The notes under the pieces: model-generated | Seen by the model: only the letters and a program-made list of their open reading frames with translations | Databases searched by the model: none | Told to the model about the DNA's origin: nothing | Made by a program: the position numbers and the translations under genes | Shown here: piece by piece, positions 7,273-16,054 of the stretch | Layout: each line of letters begins with the position of its first letter | Numbering within the stretch: position 1 is the stretch's first letter | NCBI GenBank assembly: GCA_045642925.1 | Contig: JAZUJW010000075.1 | Location: 1 to 39,431, forward strand | Reading direction: 5' to 3' | Source: Firm-04 sp045642925 | Lineage (GTDB): Bacteria > Bacillota > Clostridia > Oscillospirales > Ruminococcaceae | Length of the DNA: 39,431 bases

Positions 7273-8313
7273 ATGAGAAATCTGCATCCTGTCCGTGTCG
7301 GCAACTGTCTGCTGGACGGCAACCATATCTATATTCAGTCGATGCTGAATACCCGTTCGGATGACATTGCGGCATCTGTGGCGCAAGCGAAAGCGCTGGA
7401 AGCCGCAGGCTGTGAGATCTTGCGTGCCGCGATTCCCGATATGGACGCAGTTGCGCTCATTCCTGCAATCAAAGAAGCGGTTTCGATTCCGCTGGTCGCA
7501 GATATTCATTTTGACTACAAGCTGGCACTTGCCGCTGCAGATGCGGGTATTGACAAAATCCGCATCAATCCCGGCAACATCGGTTCGATGGACAGGGTGA
7601 AGGCGGTGGCGGACAAATGCCGCGAAAAGAACATTCCGATCCGCATTGGCGTGAATTCGGGTTCGCTGGAAAAGGAACTGATTCGCAAATACGGTGCGCC
7701 GACACCGCAGGCACTTGTGGAAAGTGCACTGCATCATGCGTCGTTGCTGGAACAGTTCGATTTCCATGATATTGTCATTTCCATCAAATCTTCGAATGTG
7801 CAGAATATGATCGCAAGTTATCGTCTTGCGGCAGAACAGTGTGATTACCCGCTGCATCTGGGTGTGACCGAAGCGGGTACGGCACGCATGGGACTCATCA
7901 AATCGGCGGCGGGTATTGGTTCATTGCTGTGTGACGGCATTGGTGAAACCATCCGTGTTTCGCTGACGGCTGACCCTGTAAAGGAAATTGAAGCAGCAAT
8001 TGACATTTTGAAGGCAATTGATAAGCGGGAGGGCGTGCAGCTTGTGTCATGCCCGACCTGCGGCAGAACCCGCATTGATTTGATTGCGGCGGCGAATGCG
8101 GTGGAAGAAGCACTGCGTTCGTGCAAGAAGAATATCAAAGTTGCGGTAATGGGCTGTGTCGTGAATGGGCCGGGAGAGGCAAGAGAGGCAGATATTGGCG
8201 TTGCAGGCGGCGATGGCTGCGCGGTGCTGTTCAGGGGAGAAGAAATTCTCAGAAAGATTCCGGAATCGGAGATCGTGCCTGCGCTTCTTGCTGAGATCGA
8301 GAAGATGGAGTAA
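7273..8313 (+). CDS. ispG: (E)-4-hydroxy-3-methylbut-2-enyl-diphosphate synthase
   Basis: 346 residues, the compact bacterial form. This 4Fe-4S enzyme reductively opens methylerythritol cyclodiphosphate to HMBPP, the penultimate MEP step. The TIM-barrel part starts with the VRVGNC and IQSMLNT segment; the cluster ligands are visible as Cys260 and Cys263 (SCPTCGRTRID) and Cys295 with Glu302 (GCVVNGPGEAREADIG). SD AAAGGAG is 7 nt before ATG 7273, only 15 bp after rseP, so the two are almost certainly co-transcribed. The 70-bp gap to polC holds a hairpin repeat fragment. Confidence 0.97.
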   Translation: MRNLHPVRVGNCLLDGNHIYIQSMLNTRSDDIAASVAQAKALEAAGCEILRAAIPDMDAVALIPAIKEAVSIPLVADIHFDYKLALAAADAGIDKIRINPGNIGSMDRVKAVADKCREKNIPIRIGVNSGSLEKELIRKYGAPTPQALVESALHHASLLEQFDFHDIVISIKSSNVQNMIASYRLAAEQCDYPLHLGVTEAGTARMGLIKSAAGIGSLLCDGIGETIRVSLTADPVKEIEAAIDILKAIDKREGVQLVSCPTCGRTRIDLIAAANAVEEALRSCKKNIKVAVMGCVVNGPGEAREADIGVAGGDGCAVLFRGEEILRKIPESEIVPALLAEIEKME

Positions 8314-8323
8314 GTGCCTGCGT

Positions 8324-8351
8324 CTTTGGTCACGCTCCGCAGAGCGCAAAC
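8324..8351 (+). repeat. Fragment of the modular hairpin repeat, in the ispG-polC gap
   Basis: CTTTGGTCACGCTCCGCAGA and the following GCGCAAAC match the repeat after recN (39239-39266) with one substitution and one missing base. It includes the small palindrome CGCTC-CGCA-GAGCG (8333-8346) about 35 nt upstream of the polC start. The rest of the repeat is absent. Confidence 0.65.
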
Positions 8352-8383
8352 AACTTCTTACACAGAAAGGACATCCCGAAGCC

Positions 8384-11300
8384 ATGACGCAGACTTTACG
8401 CGAATTTCTGCGGGAATACGGCAAAAAATTACCAGAGAACGTGCTGGATGGCAAAATTCAGCGCGTTCTTTCCAACAGTGACCGTTCCCGTTTATATTTT
8501 GAAACCGCTTTCGATGCGCCCATTCCGTTTGCAGATTTAACTGCGGCGGAATCGGAATTGACTGACCGCTTCTCCATTCAGATGGTGCGGCTGCTTTGCC
8601 GTTACCCTGCGGAAACTTTTTCGGTAGATGTGCTGCCCGACCTGTTTCTGATGCTGCGCCGCGATTTGCCCATGATAAACGGTTTTCTCGAAGAAGCTGA
8701 ACTGATTTATACGGACAGCGTACTGCGCATTACATTGCATCATGGCGGCGCGGAAATCCTTGACCAGACGCATTTCCGCGAAGAGCTTGCCCGTGCCATC
8801 CGCACGATTTTTTCCATTCCGCTGACAGTCGAATTTTCGGGACAGCAGCATATTTCGGAAGAAGACCATGCCGCTGTGATTTCCGAAGTGCTTGCGGCGC
8901 TTCCGCCTGACCGCGGATTCGTTCCGCCCGAAGCACCGCCCCCGGAACAACCTGCTTTTTCGGCAATTTCCAACCTGACGCCCGATGTGCAGCCGATTGC
9001 ACCCGAAATGCCTGATAAGGACGCACTTTCTGTCATATACGGCAGACCGATCAAGGAAAAGCCGACTGCCATTTCTGAGGTCATCCGCAATCTGAGTGCG
9101 GGCGGCAAATCGTCTATCGCTGTCGAAGTGTTTGGCGATATCGACAGCCGAACACTCAAAAGCGGCAAAACACTCCTCACATTTCCTGTCACAGACTATA
9201 CGGGCAGTGTGCTGGTCAAAATGTTTCTCGATGAGCAAAAGCTTGCCGATTTCCCTGAAAAAGAATGCAAAAAGGGCGCATCTCTGCTGATTTACGGTGT
9301 AGTCGCTTATGATGATTACGACCACGACATTGTCATGAAGCCGACCGCCATCAACAGCTACAAGCCCGAAAAACGTACCGATGATGCCCCCGTCAAGCGC
9401 GTGGAACTCCATATGCACACGAATATGTCCGCGATGGATGCCGTCAATTCGGCGGAAGCACTCGTGAATCGTGCGCACGACTGGGGACACCGCGCCGTTG
9501 CCATCACCGACCACGGTGTGGTACAGGCATTCCCCGAAGCAATGAATGCAACCGCGAAAATGAAGGATTTTCGCGTAATATACGGTTGTGAAGCCTATGT
9601 GGTCAACGACCTCGAACTCCTGAAGATCATCGACAACCCGGAAGAAAACCGTACTCCGCAGGATGAAGTCATCATCTTTGACGTGGAAACCACAGGACTT
9701 TCGTCACAGAATGACCGCCTGACCGAAATCGGTGCGGTCAAGGTGCGCGGAATGCGTATCATCGACAGTTTCGATACCTATGTCAATCCCCAAATGCATA
9801 TTCCAGAGAAAATTACCGAACTGACTGACATTTCGGATGAAACCGTCAAGGATGCGCCGCTCGAAGCCGATGCCTTGCGGCAGTTTATGGAATTCTGCGG
9901 AGATACGCCCGTTTTGATTGCGCACAATGCGGCTTTTGATACCGCATTCATCCGCGCCGTCATGCAGCGCCACGATATCGCATTTCCGTTTACGACCATT
10001 GACACGCTGATTCTCTGCCGCAGCATGATTCCCGAACTGACGCACCACAAGCTTGACCAAGTCGCAAAATTCCTCAAACTCGGAAAATTTGAACATCACC
10101 ACGCCTCGGATGATGCGTATATTCTTGCAAAAATCTATCTCGCCCTGATGGAGCGCCTGATTCGGGATTTTCATCTGGAACACCTCTGCGAACTCAACAC
10201 CAAACTCCCGAATATTGATGTCAAAAAGCTGAAATCCTTCCACCAGATCATTCTTGCCAAGAACCAGACAGGCATGAAAAACCTCTATCGTCTGGTATCA
10301 TATTCCCAACTCGACTATTTTTACAAGAAACCGTTGATTCCGAAGTCCGTGCTGATGCAGCATCGTGAAGGTTTACTGTACGGCAGTGCGTGCGAAGCGG
10401 GCGAACTCTTTACCGCCATTGTGGACGGGAAATCAGATGAAGAACTCTGCAAACTCGCAAAATTCTACGATTACCTCGAAATTCAGCCCATTGCCAATAA
10501 CTCGTTCATGATTCGCAGTGACAAGTATACCGCTTCGACCGAAGAAGATTTGCGCAACTACAACCGCAAAGTCCTCGAAATCGGTGATATGTGCGGGATT
10601 CCTGTTGTAGCGACCTGTGATGTGCATTTCATGGACGAAAAAGACGGCATCTACCGTCAGATTTTGCAATCGGGCAACGGCTTCGAAGATACTGCCAATC
10701 AGGCACCGCTGTATTTTCGTACCACAGACGAAATGCTGGAAGAATTCGATTATCTCGGTGCAGACCGCGCATTTGAAGTGGTCGTGACCAATACCAACGC
10801 CATTGCAGACAAAATCGACCGCTGTCACGCCATCCCGAAAGGGACATTTACGCCGTCCATTCCCGGTGCAGAGGAAGATTTGATTCGCATTACCACCGAA
10901 AAAGCTGAAAGCATTTACGGAAAACCACTTCCTGAAATCGTGCAGAAGCGCCTCGACCGCGAACTGGATTCCATTTGCCGTCACGGTTTCTCGGTGTTGT
11001 ACATGATTGCACAGAAACTCGTTGCCGAATCTGAACGTCATGGCTACATGGTCGGTTCGCGTGGTTCGGTCGGTTCTTCTTTTGTGGCAAGTATGGCGGG
11101 CATTTCGGAGGTCAATCCGCTGATGCCGCACTATGTCTGTCCGCAGTGCAAATTCTCTGAATTCATTCAGGATGGTTCGGTCGGTTCGGGCTTTGACCTT
11201 CCGCCGAAAAACTGTCCGCACTGCAACATTGACATGAAGCGCGACGGGCACGACATTCCGTTCGAAACCTTCCTTGGGTTCGACGGCGACAAAGCACCTG

Positions 11301-12733
11301 ATATCGACCAGAATTTTTCCAGTGAATATCAGACAGGTTCTCACCGCTATACTGAAGAATTGTTCGGCAGAGCCAATGTGTTTAAGGCAGGTACGATTTC
11401 GGGTGTGCAGGACAAAATCGCATACGGTTACGTCAAGCATTATCTGGAAGACTGCGGCATTCAGGTCAATGAAACTGAAATCAACCGTCTGGTGGCAGGA
11501 TGTGTCGGCGTGAAAAAAACCACAGGTCAGCACCCCGGTGGAATGGTCGTTATTCCCGAAGATTTTGATATTTTCGATTTTACGCCGGTACAGCAGCCGG
11601 GTGACCCCGGTGACGATGAAGCCAACGTCATCACCACGCACTTCGACTTCCACTCTTTGCATGATACGATATTAAAACTGGACGAACTTGGTCACGTTGT
11701 CCCGACACTCTATAAGCATCTCGAAGATTTGACAGGCATGAAAATTGCCGATGTTCCTACCACCGACCCCGAAGTGTTCCGTATGTGTACGGACTGTGCT
11801 GTGCTGGGTGTCACGGAGGACGAAATTTACTGCAAGACCGGTTCGCTTGGCATTCCGGAAATGGGCACAAACTTTACGATCGGAATGCTGTTGGATGCAA
11901 AACCCAAGCTGTTCTCCGACTTCCTGCAAATTTCAGGGCTTTCGCACGGCACGGACGTTTGGCTGGGCAATGCACAGGAACTCATTGCGAACGGTACCTG
12001 CACCATTTCAGACGTTATCGGAACCCGTGACAGTATTATGACGTATCTGCTGTATCACAATGTCGAACCGAAGCAGGCGTTCCAAATCATGGAGGATACC
12101 CGAAAGGGCAAAGCACCCAAAACTTTCACGCCCGAACGCATTCAAATGCTGCTTGACCACAATGTGCCGCAGTGGTACATTGATTCCTGCCTGAAAATCA
12201 AGTATATGTTCCCGAAAGCCCACGCCGCCGCTTACGTTACTGCCGCCATTAAACTGGGATGGTTCAAGCTGTACAAGCCGCTGGAATACTACGCCACCTA
12301 TTTTTCCGTCCGCGGCGATGATTTCGATGCGGAAATTGCGATGCAGGGCATTACGGGTGTGCGCGGCAAAATCAACGAACTCCGTGCAAAAGGCAAGGAG
12401 CGCTCCAAAAAAGAGGGCGACTTGCTTGATATTCTTCTGATTGTCAACGAAATGATGTCCCGCGGCTACGACTTCCTGCCGATTGACCTTTATAAATCCC
12501 ATGCGTGCGATTATCTCATTGAGGACGGCAAGCTGCGCATTCCGTTCGGTGCCATCAGCGGCATTGGCGGCAAGGCTGCCGAAAAGCTTTACGAAACTGC
12601 GCAAAACGGCGATTTTATCTCTGTGGATGAATTCCAGTCGCAAAGCGGTGCATCAAAATCCATAATTGAAACACTAGACCATCTGGGGGCTTTGGGAAAT
12701 CTTCCGAAATCCAATCAGCTTTCCCTGTTCTGA
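8384..12733 (+). CDS. polC: DNA polymerase III alpha subunit, PolC type (Gram-positive)
   Basis: 1449 residues from ATG 8384 (AGAAAGGA upstream), matching the usual 1430-1460. The frame is open upstream into ispG but without a conserved product. It is the replicative polymerase of low-GC Gram-positives. Domains in order: N-terminal region (1-200), OB fold near 230-320, PHP domain starting with VELHMHTN near 340, inserted 3'-5' exonuclease beginning VIIFDVETTGLSS near 429 and closing with HHASDDA, then the polymerase core with GSRGSVGSSFVASM near 890, a Cys4 zinc site (CPQC near 919, CPHC near 943), and the catalytic aspartates in PDIDQNFS (Asp973, Asp975). HPGGMVVIP follows. All catalytic residues are present. 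rimP-nusA often follow polC in Firmicutes but do not here. Confidence 0.98.
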   Translation: MTQTLREFLREYGKKLPENVLDGKIQRVLSNSDRSRLYFETAFDAPIPFADLTAAESELTDRFSIQMVRLLCRYPAETFSVDVLPDLFLMLRRDLPMINGFLEEAELIYTDSVLRITLHHGGAEILDQTHFREELARAIRTIFSIPLTVEFSGQQHISEEDHAAVISEVLAALPPDRGFVPPEAPPPEQPAFSAISNLTPDVQPIAPEMPDKDALSVIYGRPIKEKPTAISEVIRNLSAGGKSSIAVEVFGDIDSRTLKSGKTLLTFPVTDYTGSVLVKMFLDEQKLADFPEKECKKGASLLIYGVVAYDDYDHDIVMKPTAINSYKPEKRTDDAPVKRVELHMHTNMSAMDAVNSAEALVNRAHDWGHRAVAITDHGVVQAFPEAMNATAKMKDFRVIYGCEAYVVNDLELLKIIDNPEENRTPQDEVIIFDVETTGLSSQNDRLTEIGAVKVRGMRIIDSFDTYVNPQMHIPEKITELTDISDETVKDAPLEADALRQFMEFCGDTPVLIAHNAAFDTAFIRAVMQRHDIAFPFTTIDTLILCRSMIPELTHHKLDQVAKFLKLGKFEHHHASDDAYILAKIYLALMERLIRDFHLEHLCELNTKLPNIDVKKLKSFHQIILAKNQTGMKNLYRLVSYSQLDYFYKKPLIPKSVLMQHREGLLYGSACEAGELFTAIVDGKSDEELCKLAKFYDYLEIQPIANNSFMIRSDKYTASTEEDLRNYNRKVLEIGDMCGIPVVATCDVHFMDEKDGIYRQILQSGNGFEDTANQAPLYFRTTDEMLEEFDYLGADRAFEVVVTNTNAIADKIDRCHAIPKGTFTPSIPGAEEDLIRITTEKAESIYGKPLPEIVQKRLDRELDSICRHGFSVLYMIAQKLVAESERHGYMVGSRGSVGSSFVASMAGISEVNPLMPHYVCPQCKFSEFIQDGSVGSGFDLPPKNCPHCNIDMKRDGHDIPFETFLGFDGDKAPDIDQNFSSEYQTGSHRYTEELFGRANVFKAGTISGVQDKIAYGYVKHYLEDCGIQVNETEINRLVAGCVGVKKTTGQHPGGMVVIPEDFDIFDFTPVQQPGDPGDDEANVITTHFDFHSLHDTILKLDELGHVVPTLYKHLEDLTGMKIADVPTTDPEVFRMCTDCAVLGVTEDEIYCKTGSLGIPEMGTNFTIGMLLDAKPKLFSDFLQISGLSHGTDVWLGNAQELIANGTCTISDVIGTRDSIMTYLLYHNVEPKQAFQIMEDTRKGKAPKTFTPERIQMLLDHNVPQWYIDSCLKIKYMFPKAHAAAYVTAAIKLGWFKLYKPLEYYATYFSVRGDDFDAEIAMQGITGVRGKINELRAKGKERSKKEGDLLDILLIVNEMMSRGYDFLPIDLYKSHACDYLIEDGKLRIPFGAISGIGGKAAEKLYETAQNGDFISVDEFQSQSGASKSIIETLDHLGALGNLPKSNQLSLF

Positions 12734-12734
12734 C

Positions 12735-12763
12735 TTGACTTTTCCGTGGTAATATGGTAACAT
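12735..12763 (+). promoter_or_regulatory. Candidate promoter for the 12925-21823 block
   Basis: TTGACT (12735-12740), 17 bp, TAACAT (12758-12763), starting one base after the polC stop. The -10 is weak. No other promoter was recognised before hisZ, so this may drive both membrane proteins and the his operon. Confidence 0.4.
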
Positions 12764-12779
12764 AGTAGCATGGTAGCAC
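12748..12779 (+). repeat. Four tandem degenerate 8-mers
   Basis: GGTAATAT, GGTAACAT, AGTAGCAT and GGTAGCAC follow each other without gaps and overlap the candidate -10. They could be protein-binding half sites or chance microduplication. Confidence 0.5.
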
Positions 12780-12924
12780 ACTAAAGTGAAAGACGCTCCG
12801 AATCAAATTACTCGATCAGCAGTCTGACCGCTCCACAGAACAGTATACCGCTGCCCTTGCGGAACGATGCGTTCTGCTGAAAAACTCCATGAAAACACAT
12901 CTAATCAAAGGAAGGAAAGTAAAA

Positions 12925-13449
12925 ATGTCTGAAAACCAAAAGAAAAAACCGTTCAAAAGCATTGTGATCGTTCTGTTGATCATCGCAGTATTGGCTTTTG
13001 GAACATATCCCATTTACGGTTATTATCTGAACCCGCTTCCCCATACCCATTTTCATGCAGTTCTGACCGTAAACGGCGAACCTTATGTTCCGAAGAAGTC
13101 GGATATCAGCGGTGCATCGTTCTGCTCGATCAACGATGACGGTTCGATCGACTGTACGATTTACAAGGGAACCTATGGTGGACGCGCTGTCAGCGTTCGC
13201 ATTGACGGCATGGAAACCCCGCTGGTTCTGCAAGTCACCGCCTATTCATGTAATGCAACAATCAAATCTGATATTCATGTGGATGTGGATACAGAAACCA
13301 AAGAAGCACATTTCACGGGAACAGCAAGCGCAAATGAAGAACCGAAACACATTCTGTTCTCCGGCATCAAATGGAGTGACTACTTGATCGACAAAGTCAT
13401 TTCCATGAACCCGTATAACAGACCGGAATCTTTTGTCAGTACGATTTGA
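12925..13449 (+). CDS. Membrane-anchored protein of unknown function, paralogue 1
   Basis: 174 residues; not recognised as a named family. A lysine-rich N-terminus (SENQKKKPFK) is followed by one transmembrane helix at about 12-33, then an extracytoplasmic domain predicted to be beta-rich. It shares a clear pattern with the next gene: LTVNG.PY.P..SDISG, then NDDG(S/T)ID, Y.G(N)R, .(D)GM(E/D).PL(V/I)L, DIH.DVDTE.K.AH.TG. The start ATG 12925 has the SD AAGGAAGG; an in-frame ATG at 12889 is less well placed. About 45 codons upstream in this frame are open without a good start and look faintly coding. Two Cys (SFC, IDC) and one more (SCN) are absent from the paralogue. Co-transcription with hisZ is likely from spacing. 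Confidence 0.85.
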   Translation: MSENQKKKPFKSIVIVLLIIAVLAFGTYPIYGYYLNPLPHTHFHAVLTVNGEPYVPKKSDISGASFCSINDDGSIDCTIYKGTYGGRAVSVRIDGMETPLVLQVTAYSCNATIKSDIHVDVDTETKEAHFTGTASANEEPKHILFSGIKWSDYLIDKVISMNPYNRPESFVSTI

Positions 13450-13548
13450 TGCTGCCTTGCTTTCCACATCATCAAAACTGTGGATACGGTCGTGCAGCTT
13501 CCCAATGAAAAATTCTCTGCAAGCACTATTTGAAAGGAATGGTAAAAA

Positions 13549-14127
13549 ATGGCTGAAAAGAAAAAAAGCAATGCAGTCAAAACAATGGTTATTTGTTTGT
13601 TGGTGATTGCGATTCTCGCAGGTATCGCTTGGATTGCATATCCGTGGGCGATGTTCTACTTCGGCAAAACCGACCATTTCAACGCGCATATTGCGCTCAC
13701 CGTGAACGGTACTGCCTATACACCGCAAGCATCCGATATCAGCGGCGGCGATATGAGCTCTGCGAATAACGCGCAGTCGTATTCCAATGCGGATGCTGTC
13801 GTGGCAACGGTCAATGATGACGGCACGATAGATGTCAAGATGAATGCAGGTCTTTATGGTAACCGCGATGTCGCAATTCAGCTTGACGGCATGGACGAAC
13901 CCCTGATTCTCCGTGTCATGATTGCAGGCGAAAATGACCGTGCAAAGCTGGATATTCATGCAGATGTGGATACCGAAGCAAAAACAGCCCATGTCACAGG
14001 CAGTATGAGCACCAACGATGATCCCGCATTCAGAGGAAAGATTCATTCGGATACAAGGGAGATTGACAAAACGATTGATATGACTGCTGATTTTGAATCC
14101 GTGGAAACACTTGCGAATAACGTCTGA
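13549..14127 (+). CDS. Membrane-anchored protein of unknown function, paralogue 2
   Basis: 192 residues; homologous to the preceding gene over most of its length by direct reading. Layout is the same: basic N-terminus (MAEKKKSNAVK), one transmembrane helix at about 11-31, then a soluble outer domain with LTVNGTAYTPQASDISGGD, VNDDGTIDVKM, GNRDVAIQLDGMDEPLILRV and DIHADVDTEAKTAHVTG. It differs by an insertion (SSANNAQSYSNADAV, about 65-80) and has no Cys outside the membrane helix. SD AAAGGA precedes ATG 13549. The stop lies 27 bp before the hisZ start, so it is probably the gene immediately ahead of hisZ in the same transcript. Function unknown; a tandem duplication is inferred. Confidence 0.88.
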   Translation: MAEKKKSNAVKTMVICLLVIAILAGIAWIAYPWAMFYFGKTDHFNAHIALTVNGTAYTPQASDISGGDMSSANNAQSYSNADAVVATVNDDGTIDVKMNAGLYGNRDVAIQLDGMDEPLILRVMIAGENDRAKLDIHADVDTEAKTAHVTGSMSTNDDPAFRGKIHSDTREIDKTIDMTADFESVETLANNV

Positions 14128-14154
14128 TTGATACCATTAGAATGGAGTTTGATT

Positions 14155-15354
14155 ATGAACCGATTTGACCTGATTACCCCAGAAGGCACAAGAGATTCCC
14201 TCTTTGCCGAATGCACCCTCCGCAGACAGCTTGAAAACCGCCTGCATGGTCTGTTTACCGCCCGCGGTTACAGCGAAATCATTACGCCGACACTCGAATT
14301 TTACGATGTGTTCAACCGTCAGGCACAGCCGTTCCCGCAGGAAAGAATGTACAAGCTGACCGATGCAAAGGGCAGACTGCTGGTACTGCGTCCAGACAAC
14401 ACCGTTCCGATTGCGCGTGTCTGTGCGACACGTCTGCGCGATGCGGCGCTTCCGCTTCGCCTGTACTATAATCAGAGCATTCACGTTTCTTCCCTTGCAT
14501 TAAAGGGACGTGACGATGAAGTAACGCAATCGGGTATCGAACTCATTGGCGCAAGCAGCCGCATGGCAGACTTGGAAGTCATTGCGGCAGCCGTGGAGGT
14601 ACTTTCCTCCTGCGGCAGTGAATATACACTGGAACTCGGAAATGCAGGAATTTTCCGCGAACTGACCGCACAGCTTGATGCTTCTGATGACATCAAGGAT
14701 ACGATTCGCGGCTGCATTGAAGCGAAAAATTATCCTGCCCTCAATGACCTGCTGGATACACTTGGCGAAAATGAAACGACCAAGGCACTGCGGATGCTTC
14801 CGCGGCTGTTTGGCGGCGAAGAAGTCTTTGCCAAAGCAGCAGCCATCTGCACAGGCGAACGCTTTGCAGCGATTCTCGAAGAACTGCATTCACTCTGGCA
14901 GTCGGTCACGCAGTTTGCAGGAAAAGAACACGTTACTGTGGATCTTGGCATGATTCACCGCACCGATTACTACACCGGCATGATTCTTCGCGGCTATCTT
15001 TCCGGCTATGGCGAAGAAGTGCTTTCCGGCGGCAGATACGACAAGCTGATCGCAGAATTCGGCTATGATGTTCCCGCAACAGGTTTTGCCGTGAATATTG
15101 ACGCTGTGGTGAAAGTGTTGAGCAAGCAGAGAGAAGACGTTCCTGCGGCAAGACAGCCCCTCAGCAATGTGCTGATCTGGGCAGCAAAGGGCTGCGAAGC
15201 CGATGCCATTGAAGCAGCAAAATCGCTGCGTGCAAAAGGACTTGTCGTGGAGCATTCGCTCTCGGAAACACTCGAAGATGCAAAAAAATACGCGCTGGAA
15301 CACGGCATTGACAGCGTTCTGCCGATTGAAATTTCCAAGGCAGGCATTCAGTAA
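14155..15354 (+). CDS. hisZ: ATP phosphoribosyltransferase regulatory subunit
   Basis: 399 residues from ATG 14155 (GGAG 9 nt upstream), with the HisRS-like class II synthetase fold. HisZ is catalytically inactive and partners short HisG, making it active and histidine-sensitive. Visible: the TPEGTRD opening, the motif-2-like VLRPDNTVPIARV, and the late TDYYTGMILRGYLSGYGEEVLSGGRYD segment (split over residues 262-300). Adjacent hisG is the short form, which requires HisZ, so context and sequence agree. A true HisRS would be longer and would carry an anticodon-binding domain; the C-terminal 70 residues here are a reduced version. First gene of a ten-gene his operon. Confidence 0.93.
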   Translation: MNRFDLITPEGTRDSLFAECTLRRQLENRLHGLFTARGYSEIITPTLEFYDVFNRQAQPFPQERMYKLTDAKGRLLVLRPDNTVPIARVCATRLRDAALPLRLYYNQSIHVSSLALKGRDDEVTQSGIELIGASSRMADLEVIAAAVEVLSSCGSEYTLELGNAGIFRELTAQLDASDDIKDTIRGCIEAKNYPALNDLLDTLGENETTKALRMLPRLFGGEEVFAKAAAICTGERFAAILEELHSLWQSVTQFAGKEHVTVDLGMIHRTDYYTGMILRGYLSGYGEEVLSGGRYDKLIAEFGYDVPATGFAVNIDAVVKVLSKQREDVPAARQPLSNVLIWAAKGCEADAIEAAKSLRAKGLVVEHSLSETLEDAKKYALEHGIDSVLPIEISKAGIQ

Positions 15355-15390
15355 CCGCCGCGTATCATTCATAGAATAAAGGAGAAAATC

Positions 15391-16032
15391 ATGAGTCGTC
15401 CACTGCGTATCGCTCTGACAAAGGGCAGACTGGAAAAAGATACTGTCGGGCTGTTTGAACAGCTCGGTTATGACTGCACCGCCGTTCACGAAAAAGGCCG
15501 CCGCCTGATTCTCCCGATTGGGGACGGCAGCATGGAAGTCGTGCTGGCAAAGGCAAATGATGTCATTACCTATGTTGAACACGGCGTTTGCGATCTGGGT
15601 GTTGTCGGCAAGGACACCATCCTTGAAATGCAGGGCAAATTCTACGAATTGCTCGACCTCGGCTTTGGTCGCTGCAAGTTTGCGCTTGCCGTCAAGAAAG
15701 GCACCGATTTTTACAGCGGATTCGGCGTGAAAACCATTGCCACCAAATACCCCAATGTCACCCGCAATTTCTTTGAGGGCAAGGGGATGGATGTGGAAAT
15801 CGTGAAAATCGAAGGCTCTGTGGAGCTTGCACCGCTGCTGGAACTTTCGGACGGTATCGTGGATATTGTGGAAACAGGCACGACCTTGAAGGAAAACGGT
15901 CTGGAAGTCTACGAGGATGTCTGCAAGATTTCTGCACGGCTGATTGCCAACACTGTCAGCATGAAGCTTCGCCAAAATGAAGTAGAAACGCTGCTTTCAC
16001 AAATTGAAAACTATTTTACAAATCAAAAATAA
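15391..16032 (+). CDS. hisG: ATP phosphoribosyltransferase, short form
   Basis: 213 residues, the HisG_S form lacking the C-terminal regulatory domain. It joins ATP and PRPP to give phosphoribosyl-ATP, the first step of histidine synthesis. Typical segments: IALTKGRLEKDT at the start, CDLGVVGKDTILE in the centre, and the PRPP loop DIVETGTTLKENGLEV near residue 167. The missing regulatory domain is supplied in trans by HisZ, encoded just upstream. SD AAAGGAG sits before ATG 15391; 22 bp separate it from hisD. Confidence 0.96.
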   Translation: MSRPLRIALTKGRLEKDTVGLFEQLGYDCTAVHEKGRRLILPIGDGSMEVVLAKANDVITYVEHGVCDLGVVGKDTILEMQGKFYELLDLGFGRCKFALAVKKGTDFYSGFGVKTIATKYPNVTRNFFEGKGMDVEIVKIEGSVELAPLLELSDGIVDIVETGTTLKENGLEVYEDVCKISARLIANTVSMKLRQNEVETLLSQIENYFTNQK

Positions 16033-16054
16033 ACGGAATACGGAGGAACCGCAT

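Noticed and set aside
8165..8383. N-terminal extension of polC into ispG
   Set aside because: The frame is open but overlaps ispG; PolC length and SD support ATG 8384.
10433..11662. Minus-strand 409-codon open frame inside polC
   Set aside because: Shadow of codon bias within the polymerase; no SD or known motif.
12734..12924. T-box or his-leader attenuator ahead of the his block
   Set aside because: No run of His codons, T-box consensus or terminator/antiterminator pair could be found in this gap.
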